NCBI GenBank assembly: GCA_021789095.1
Contig: JAJYJX010000083.1
Span: forward strand, 1 to 10,339
Reading direction: 5' to 3'
Source of the DNA: a bacterium
GTDB taxonomy: Bacteria; JAMCPX01
DNA: 10,339 bases
Part shown: positions 6,111 to 10,339 of the stretch, one piece after another
Layout: the number at the start of each line of letters is the position of its first letter
Position numbering within the stretch: position 1 is the first letter of the stretch
Translations under genes and position numbers: made by a program
The notes under the pieces: model-generated
Told to the model about the DNA's origin: nothing
What the model saw: only the letters and a program-made list of their open reading frames with translations
Database searches by the model: none

Positions 6111-7428
6111 ACTTAATAGTTATTTTAAAGTTCAGCCTGCCTGTCCAGCTCGGTGAGCTCATGTCGTAGTCCGTGGAAATAATCCTGTGCTGATTGCTGC
6201 CGTTGGCATTCATGACATAAATCTGCTGGTGACCGTCCCTTGTGGACACGAATATTATATAGTACCCGTCAGGGGACCAGCGCGGGCTCGTGTTGTCGCC
6301 CTGGTTCTGCGTTAGTCTTACAAGATTCGACCCGTCCGGTGCAACAGTGTATATATCGAAGGTACCGTCTTCCGACATGCCCGAGAACACGATGCGGTTC
6401 CCCGCGGGTGACCAGTCGCACGAAGCATTATAGTCCCCCTTGAATGTGATACGCTGAACATCTGAGCCGTCGGTTTTCATGGTGTAAATCTGTGGCCCAC
6501 CTGCCCTGTTTGATACAAACGCTATATTTTTTCCGTCCGGAGAGAAGCTGGGAGACACGTTTATGCCCGGCGTATTCGTCAGCTGTTTCAGTATCCTTCC
6601 CTGAAAATTTGTGAGGTATATTTCAGGACTGCCTTTAAAGCTCAGGGACACCGCCAGCTCCGTGCCGACGGGAGAAAAACTGGGGCTTATATTCAGACCC
6701 TTCCTTGCAGATACGGTTGTTATCCTGCCGGTTTGCAGATTAAGCATGTAGAGATCAGGATTTTTGTGCATGTAAGACGTAAACATGAGCCTGGTGCCGT
6801 CAGGCGACCAGACAGGCGTGAGATTTATGGTCTTGTTATAGGTGAGCCGTACCATGTTGCTTCCGTCAAGATCCATTGCATAGATCTCTTCCGTGCCTGT
6901 CCTCTTTGACACAAATGCTATCTTGGAACCTGCGAGTCCCTTGTGTCCTGTAAATGCATACACAACATCGTTCACGATACTGTTTGCTATGTACCTTATA
7001 TCCGAGATATTACCGGTGTACTGTTTCGACATCAGTGACTTTCCCTGAACCACATCATAGGTATATGCTTTTACAACGGCATTGTTGCCTTGTGCAGTAT
7101 AGCTCATCTTTAAAAGCCCCTCGGCTCCTATGTCGGTCCAGTCTTTCAGGTTGAACTGTCCCAGTAAGAGGCCGCCGTTCTTTTCTATAAACATGGCAGG
7201 GTTCAACACTACAAAATAACCCGACGCATCCAGTGCGGATGTTATTATATTGTACAGGTGTTTGACATTCTCAAGGTCGGACCCGGGGCCTGCCACCGGC
7301 ATGGTGACAGCTACGGGCAGCCGCTGGATCGTTGGTGCATCTATATCTATGTATACCTTGGCACCTGCTTTTGCAGCACCCAATCCAAGAAACAGAACAA
7401 TCGCAAAATATCTCAGCCACTTTTTCAT
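6109..7428 (-). CDS. tolB: Tol-Pal system beta-propeller protein TolB
   Basis: TolB is the periplasmic protein that shuttles between Pal and TolA. From ATG 7428 it has 439 residues, the usual length. A Sec signal peptide (MKKWLRYFAIVLFLGLG..AKA) is followed by the N-terminal alpha/beta domain, which begins KVYIDIDAPTIQRLPVAV. A C-terminal propeller is built from six PD40-type repeats, each with a W/F-SP-x-G core, such as WSPDGTRLMFTS, FSPVGTELAVS, FSPDGKNIAFVSNR, WSPAGNRIVFS and WSPDGYYIIFVSTR. An ATG at 7434 also exists, but GGAAGG lies directly against it, whereas it is six bases before ATG 7428. ATG 7428 also makes the ATGA overlap with the upstream tolA stop. The gene is followed immediately by the Pal-like lipoprotein gene. 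Confidence 0.97.
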   Translation of the reverse strand: MKKWLRYFAIVLFLGLGAAKAGAKVYIDIDAPTIQRLPVAVTMPVAGPGSDLENVKHLYNIITSALDASGYFVVLNPAMFIEKNGGLLLGQFNLKDWTDIGAEGLLKMSYTAQGNNAVVKAYTYDVVQGKSLMSKQYTGNISDIRYIANSIVNDVVYAFTGHKGLAGSKIAFVSKRTGTEEIYAMDLDGSNMVRLTYNKTINLTPVWSPDGTRLMFTSYMHKNPDLYMLNLQTGRITTVSARKGLNISPSFSPVGTELAVSLSFKGSPEIYLTNFQGRILKQLTNTPGINVSPSFSPDGKNIAFVSNRAGGPQIYTMKTDGSDVQRITFKGDYNASCDWSPAGNRIVFSGMSEDGTFDIYTVAPDGSNLVRLTQNQGDNTSPRWSPDGYYIIFVSTRDGHQQIYVMNANGSNQHRIISTDYDMSSPSWTGRLNFKITIK

Positions 7429-8162
7429 TTGCATCCTTCCTTACAACTGAACTTTAACCCTATATCTATGCTCTGCTGAAGCCAGCTCGGAGGAAACGGT
7501 GGTAAAGGGGCTGCTTTTTTTATAGCACGGATCGCCGTTTGATCAAAATATATATTCCCGGAACTTTTCTCTACGCTTATACCTGTCACCGTACCATCCT
7601 TGTGTATCGTTATTGATACAACGGTCTCATACCCGTAGCTTGCGTCAGCCATGTTTGAAGGTATCAGCCATGCGTCCTGTATCTTTTGCCAAAGAAGCGA
7701 ATAATACTGCTGTGCAGCGGCCCCTGATGGGATCCCCGTACTGCTTCCTGCAGCCGACTCTGCTTTTTTTGTTCCTGAACTGCCCTGGCCTTTGGCAGCC
7801 TCCTGTATCGCACTCAAGAGCTGCTGTTGTTTTATCTCACTGCTTACCTGCCTGAGCGCCGAGAGCACGGCCCTTTTGCCGGACATTTTTTTTTCGACGG
7901 GCATGACCATACGGCTGGCAGGCTTTTGTGTCACGGATTGTACAGCTTTTTTTGCGCCTGCAGTTTGAGGTATACCCGGTGCCTCACCCGTTTGAGGCAT
8001 CATTGATACAAGTTTTACCGTGTATACAGGATTATAGTTTATTGTTTTTGAGGGCAGCAGCTTCCCGTAAATAAAAACAAACACAAATAAAAGATGAACA
8101 GTTGCCGATAATGCAATTGTTTTATAAAAGAAGCTGTCATAATTGTTAAGGGCATTTCTCAT
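7425..8162 (-). CDS. tolA: TolA/TonB-family energy-transducing protein (probable TolA)
   Basis: This inner-membrane rod connects the TolQR motor to TolB/Pal. The 245-residue protein has a short cytoplasmic N-terminus and one membrane helix (about 14-33). It carries Ser19-x3-His23, the SHLS-type spacing by which TolA and TonB helices contact TolQ/ExbB. A Lys/Gln/Ala-rich periplasmic segment (about 60-150) lacks a Pro-rich TonB repeat. The C-terminal domain (about 152-240) is TonB/TolA-like, with YYSLLWQKIQDAW, the V-x-I-x-I-HKDGTVTG strand and FDQTAIRAIKKAAPLPPFP. It is shorter than E. coli TolA (421). It ends in an unusual SCKEGCK tail with two cysteines; the bases encoding this tail also supply the ribosome-binding site of tolB. 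Start and stop both make 4-base ATGA overlaps with tolR and tolB. I call it TolA from context; 'TonB C-terminal protein' is the cautious name. Confidence 0.85.
   Translation of the reverse strand: MRNALNNYDSFFYKTIALSATVHLLFVFVFIYGKLLPSKTINYNPVYTVKLVSMMPQTGEAPGIPQTAGAKKAVQSVTQKPASRMVMPVEKKMSGKRAVLSALRQVSSEIKQQQLLSAIQEAAKGQGSSGTKKAESAAGSSTGIPSGAAAQQYYSLLWQKIQDAWLIPSNMADASYGYETVVSITIHKDGTVTGISVEKSSGNIYFDQTAIRAIKKAAPLPPFPPSWLQQSIDIGLKFSCKEGCK
7435..7442 (-). promoter_or_regulatory. ribosome-binding site AAGGAAGG of tolB inside the tolA 3' end
   Basis: AAGGAAGG lies six bases before ATG 7428 and directly adjacent to the alternative ATG 7434, so spacing selects 7428. In the tolA frame these bases fall in the codons for Lys-Glu-Gly just before the final Cys-Lys. 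Confidence 0.75.
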
Positions 8163-8572
8163 TTTTCTTGCAAAGGCTCTGTCACCATACCAAGCTCCTG
8201 GATGCCTGCAGCCTTTATCTCTGACATAACCCTCACAACAAATCCATAGGGAACATCTTTGTCTGCCTTGAGAAACACCTGCCTGTCCCTCCTGTACGCC
8301 TGGAGCGCCTTTAATGTCCCGCCGAGTTCATTCAGCGTGTATGAATTTTTATTTATGTATATCCGTTCATCCCTGGTCACGGTTATCATGAGCTTCTCTT
8401 CCTGCGCTTTCAGGCTCTGTGCCTTGGCCTGCGGGAGAGCAACCTTTATACCCTGCTGCAGCATCGGGGCTGTTATCATAAATATTATGAGCAGGACCAG
8501 CATTACATCAACAAGCGGTGTAACATTTATTTCCGAGAATGATCGTTTATTATAATTACTTCCTGATACCAT
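8159..8572 (-). CDS. tolR: TolR/ExbD-family biopolymer transport protein
   Basis: TolR is the small motor subunit that works with TolQ in proton-driven energisation of TolA. It has 137 residues, the normal length. The cytoplasmic N-terminus leads into a single membrane helix with the family signature INVTPLVDVMLVLLIIFMIT. Asp22 in this helix corresponds to the protonatable Asp of TolR/ExbD. A periplasmic domain with the PQAKA start and the segment VFLKADKDVPYGFVVRVMSEIKAAG follows, as expected. The gene starts 17 bases inside the 3' end of tolQ, and its stop overlaps the start of tolA (ATGA). A GAGAGG lies rather far upstream of the start (about 13 bases), so coupling to tolQ translation probably matters. 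Confidence 0.95.
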   Translation of the reverse strand: MVSGSNYNKRSFSEINVTPLVDVMLVLLIIFMITAPMLQQGIKVALPQAKAQSLKAQEEKLMITVTRDERIYINKNSYTLNELGGTLKALQAYRRDRQVFLKADKDVPYGFVVRVMSEIKAAGIQELGMVTEPLQEK

Positions 8573-9287
8573 TTGAACTTATATGCCTCTCAAACCTGTT
8601 GAGCATCTCTATAATAAAAGCATCCATGTCATCCATGAATACCTTTATCCTTCTTTCAAAATAGTTATACGCCAGCACCGCCGGTATGGCAGCAAAAAGG
8701 CCCATGGCTGTCGTGATAAGAGCTTCGGATATACCGGGAGCCACAATGGCAAGGCTCGCGGATTCTGTCACACCGATGCTCCTGAATGCGGACATTATGC
8801 CCCAGACAGTCCCGAACAAGCCTATGAACGGCGAAGCACTGGCTGTCGATGCAAGAAAAGACAGCAGGTCTTCGAGCTTATTCACCTCTACGAGCGTCAC
8901 CTTTCTCATCGCCCTCTCTATGGTATCAAGACTCACCGGTGTATCGTCGTCCTGGTCCGACTTCGGCGTTCTTTTTCTCATGGCCGTCTTATAGCCGACA
9001 TCAAATATGGATTTCAGGTATGACGCAGGTATTGATCTGGTCTCATCATAAGCCTCTCCGAGTGTCTTCCCTCCGATAAACATGTCCATAAACTTGTCCG
9101 AGGATTCTGATATCTTTTTGTAAGAAAGATACTTGAACAGGATAATGGCCCAGCTGAGGGCTGACATTATAAGCAGGATTATAAGTACGGCTTTCGCAAC
9201 AGGTCCTGCTTCAAGCACCATCGAGCCTATTGACCCGGTGCTGTTCTGGCCTATAACCGATAAACCCAAAATATTAAAAATGTTCAT
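8556..9287 (-). CDS. tolQ: TolQ/ExbB-family motor protein
   Basis: TolQ forms the pentameric proton channel of the Tol motor around a TolR dimer. The 243-residue protein has three membrane helices: TM1 at about 30-52, TM2 at about 146-172 (in SASPFIGLFGTVWGIM) and TM3 at about 186-210 (in ISEALITTAMGLFAAIPAVLAYN). The large cytoplasmic loop lies between TM1 and TM2. The conserved Thr of GLFGT and the Thr pair of ALITTA line the proton path in this family. The start ATG has only a weak AAGAAAG signal 7-8 bases upstream. It sits 15 bases beyond the terminator that follows pal, so tolQ is expressed either by readthrough or from a promoter that I cannot see. The 3' end overlaps tolR. Confidence 0.95.
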   Translation of the reverse strand: MNIFNILGLSVIGQNSTGSIGSMVLEAGPVAKAVLIILLIMSALSWAIILFKYLSYKKISESSDKFMDMFIGGKTLGEAYDETRSIPASYLKSIFDVGYKTAMRKRTPKSDQDDDTPVSLDTIERAMRKVTLVEVNKLEDLLSFLASTASASPFIGLFGTVWGIMSAFRSIGVTESASLAIVAPGISEALITTAMGLFAAIPAVLAYNYFERRIKVFMDDMDAFIIEMLNRFERHISSNGIRK

Positions 9288-9302
9288 TCTGTCATCTTTC
9301 TT

Positions 9303-9332
9303 AAAAATATCCCCGGCTGGTAACCGGGGATA
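9303..9332 (-). terminator. strong intrinsic terminator or attenuator between pal and tolQ
   Basis: On the minus strand a perfect nine-pair stem TATCCCCGG / CCGGGGATA (9332-9324 with 9316-9308, loop TTACCAG) is followed directly by TTTTT (9307-9303). There is no T-run in the other direction, so it acts on the minus strand. It lies 26 bases after the pal stop and 15 before the tolQ start. It probably makes pal the most abundant product and limits transcription into tolQ and onward. Confidence 0.82.
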
Positions 9333-9358
9333 CTATTAGCAAAATTGATACCGATACA

Positions 9359-9883
9359 TTACTTTGCGATGTGAAACTCGTCTCTTCTGTTCATGGCCCA
9401 TGCTTTTTCATTATGAGCAGGGTCGATCGGATCGGATTTACCGTAGCTGATCGTTGAAAGCCTGCCGGGTGCTATGCCGAGCGTTTCAAGGTACTCTTTT
9501 GCCGACTGTGCCCTTTTCTCACCGAGTGCAAGGTTATACTCTACAGAGCCTCTCTCGTCACAGTAACCTGCTATCTGCACCTTGACGTTGGGATTATCAT
9601 TCAGCACCTTTGCATTCTGTTCAAGAACGGTCTTTGCATCAGGCCTTATGTTATACTTGTTGAAATCAAAGTGGACCATCTCGAGTTCCTTCTGGATCTC
9701 CTCTATGGATTTTTCTGCAGGCTGCTGGGCCTGAGCTGTTGCTGCAGGCGCCTGTTCAGGCTGGGACACTTCCTGCTTTGCCTGAGGCTGCTCTTCCGGT
9801 TTTACAACTTCTTTTTTAGCACAGCTCGCTATTGTAAAGCTTGAAATAGCAAGCAGACCCAAAATGAATGTTATTTTCTTCAT
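9359..9883 (-). CDS. pal: Peptidoglycan-associated lipoprotein Pal
   Basis: Pal anchors the outer membrane to peptidoglycan and is the cargo of the Tol motor. The 174-residue length is typical. A signal peptide ends in lipobox IASC (lipidated Cys21). A low-complexity Gln/Pro/Glu/Ala linker covers about 24-58. The OmpA C-terminal domain runs from HFDFNKYNIRPDA (71-83) to the end. The diaminopimelate-binding residues are present as Asp109 in GYCDERGS and Arg124 in LGEKRA. Tyr107 replaces the His common at this place. The gene has its own promoter (9906-9934), a strong GGGAGG ribosome-binding site six bases before the ATG and a terminator, so it can be made as a single-gene message. Its OmpA domain closely resembles that of the lipoprotein at 5369-6100. 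Confidence 0.95.
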   Translation of the reverse strand: MKKITFILGLLAISSFTIASCAKKEVVKPEEQPQAKQEVSQPEQAPAATAQAQQPAEKSIEEIQKELEMVHFDFNKYNIRPDAKTVLEQNAKVLNDNPNVKVQIAGYCDERGSVEYNLALGEKRAQSAKEYLETLGIAPGRLSTISYGKSDPIDPAHNEKAWAMNRRDEFHIAK

Positions 9884-9889
9884 ACTTTA

Positions 9890-9895
9890 CCTCCC
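9890..9895 (-). promoter_or_regulatory. strong ribosome-binding site GGGAGG of pal
   Basis: GGGAGG is followed by six bases (TAAAGT) and ATG 9883. It is the strongest Shine-Dalgarno in the window, in keeping with high Pal production. Confidence 0.8.
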
Positions 9896-9905
9896 TTTTT
9901 GCGTA

Positions 9906-9934
9906 AATCTAAAGCACTAATTACGTTAAGTCAA
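9906..9934 (-). promoter_or_regulatory. sigma70-type promoter of pal
   Basis: On the minus strand TTGACT (9934-9929, five of six to TTGACA) is separated by exactly 17 bases from TAGATT (9911-9906, four of six to TATAAT). The spacer is AT-rich. Transcription would start near 9899, giving a leader of about 15 bases that contains the GGGAGG site. The -35 box begins 14 bases after the preceding stop codon. Confidence 0.65.
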
Positions 9935-9948
9935 TGAATCTTTTTCCT

Positions 9949-10339
9949 TTATCCCAGTTTGAACCAGCCAACGCTGTCCCTCAAATATGCAAGGAGTTCT
10001 TTAAATCTTGAAAGCAGCGCCTCAGTCTGCTTGATCATTGCAACATTATCTTCTATGATCCTGGTGCTGTTTTCAATTGTCTCAATGGCCGTTTTATTCT
10101 CCTGCTTTTGTATGCCCAGCGTCTGATTCATACTGGTAATTGAATGCGTTGTACTTTCGGCATTCCTGGCTATAAGCTGTATGCTCTTCGTCTGTTCCGA
10201 TGTAGCTATATGGAGTTTTCTGGTCAGCTCCTTTATCCCTTCCACGGTCTGGTTAATCTGTGACGTACCGGTTACCTGATCATTCATGGCGGTGAGTATC
10301 TGTTTGGAGACCTTGGATATCATCTCCTGGGCCTCTGCT
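9949..10339 (-). CDS. C-terminal part of a methyl-accepting chemotaxis-type protein, 5' end outside window
   Basis: The frame is open to the right edge; the ATG at 10323 is internal, since AEAQE is encoded in frame before it. The visible 130 residues are almost wholly coiled coil, rich in Gln, Thr, Ser, Glu and Asn with no membrane segment. The pattern (AMNDQVTGTSQINQTVEGI, ATSEQTKSIQLI) is that of the C-terminal arm of a chemoreceptor signalling domain. The ending SVGWFKLG resembles the common receptor ending V-x-x-F-K-L. The conserved hairpin tip that binds CheA/CheW is not visible and would lie upstream. There is no NWETF-type CheR/CheB tether. No terminator is evident between this gene and the pal promoter, so some readthrough into pal is possible. 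Ligand and output are unknown; a coiled-coil sensor without a chemotaxis role cannot be excluded. Confidence 0.7.
   Translation of the reverse strand, partial: AEAQEMISKVSKQILTAMNDQVTGTSQINQTVEGIKELTRKLHIATSEQTKSIQLIARNAESTTHSITSMNQTLGIQKQENKTAIETIENSTRIIEDNVAMIKQTEALLSRFKELLAYLRDSVGWFKLG

Noticed and set aside
8583-9023. 146-codon open frame on the plus strand opposite tolQ
   Set aside because: It lies wholly within tolQ, gives an unrecognisable Arg/His/Cys-rich product and has no ribosome-binding site; it is a shadow of the real gene.
9332-9358. Possible tolQ promoter (TAGTAT as -10) between the pal stop and the terminator
   Set aside because: There is no acceptable -35 box at 16-18 bases, and a transcript starting there would run into the terminator.
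9949-10339. The coiled-coil protein as a phage tail or other non-receptor protein
   Set aside because: The Gln/Thr/Ser-rich heptads and the V-x-x-F-K-L-like ending fit a chemoreceptor C-terminus better, and no phage genes are nearby; the missing hairpin tip leaves some doubt.

Overview
The window holds a Gram-negative envelope operon of the Tol-Pal type, read almost entirely on the minus strand, with two translation-modification genes at its distal end. The outer-membrane lipoproteins, the complete Tol motor and the moderate base composition point to a didermic bacterium. The Cys-containing 'CDERGS' form of the Pal motif and the extra DUF4398-OmpA lipoprotein fit a deltaproteobacterial (Desulfobacterota) or Nitrospirota-like lineage. 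That placement is inference; there is no rRNA or other marker here to settle it.

Reading down the minus strand from the right edge, the C-terminal end of a methyl-accepting chemotaxis-type protein (cut by the window edge) comes first. Next is pal (9359-9883), with its own good sigma70-type promoter, a strong ribosome-binding site and a strong intrinsic terminator just after it. Then come tolQ, tolR, a TolA/TonB-like protein, tolB, a second Pal-like lipoprotein, cpoB (ybgF), tsaD and rsmA. These eight genes overlap by a few bases or nearly touch, so they look like one translationally coupled unit. The unit ends at a second intrinsic terminator (2692-2715).

Beyond that terminator lies a separate two-gene ABC exporter (ATPase 1659-2612, permease 889-1662). 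Its short upstream region carries two perfect dyads that look like an operator. At the left edge, on the plus strand and converging on the exporter, is the 3' part of an RlmL-type 23S rRNA guanine methyltransferase, whose start lies outside the window.

Together TolQ and TolR form the proton-driven inner-membrane motor and TolA is the force-transmitting rod. TolB is the periplasmic beta-propeller, and the two Pal-like lipoproteins link outer membrane to peptidoglycan. CpoB coordinates the system with wall synthesis. TsaD (tRNA t6A37) and RsmA (16S rRNA dimethyl-A) are housekeeping enzymes that appear to ride on the same transcript.

I found no mobile element, CRISPR array, tRNA, rRNA or clear undescribed system. 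The points most worth a second look are the attenuator-like terminator between pal and tolQ, the duplicated Pal module bracketing the Tol genes, the dyads ahead of the ABC exporter, the long tsaD/rsmA overlap, and the altered catalytic motif (NPEY rather than NPPY) in the methyltransferase.
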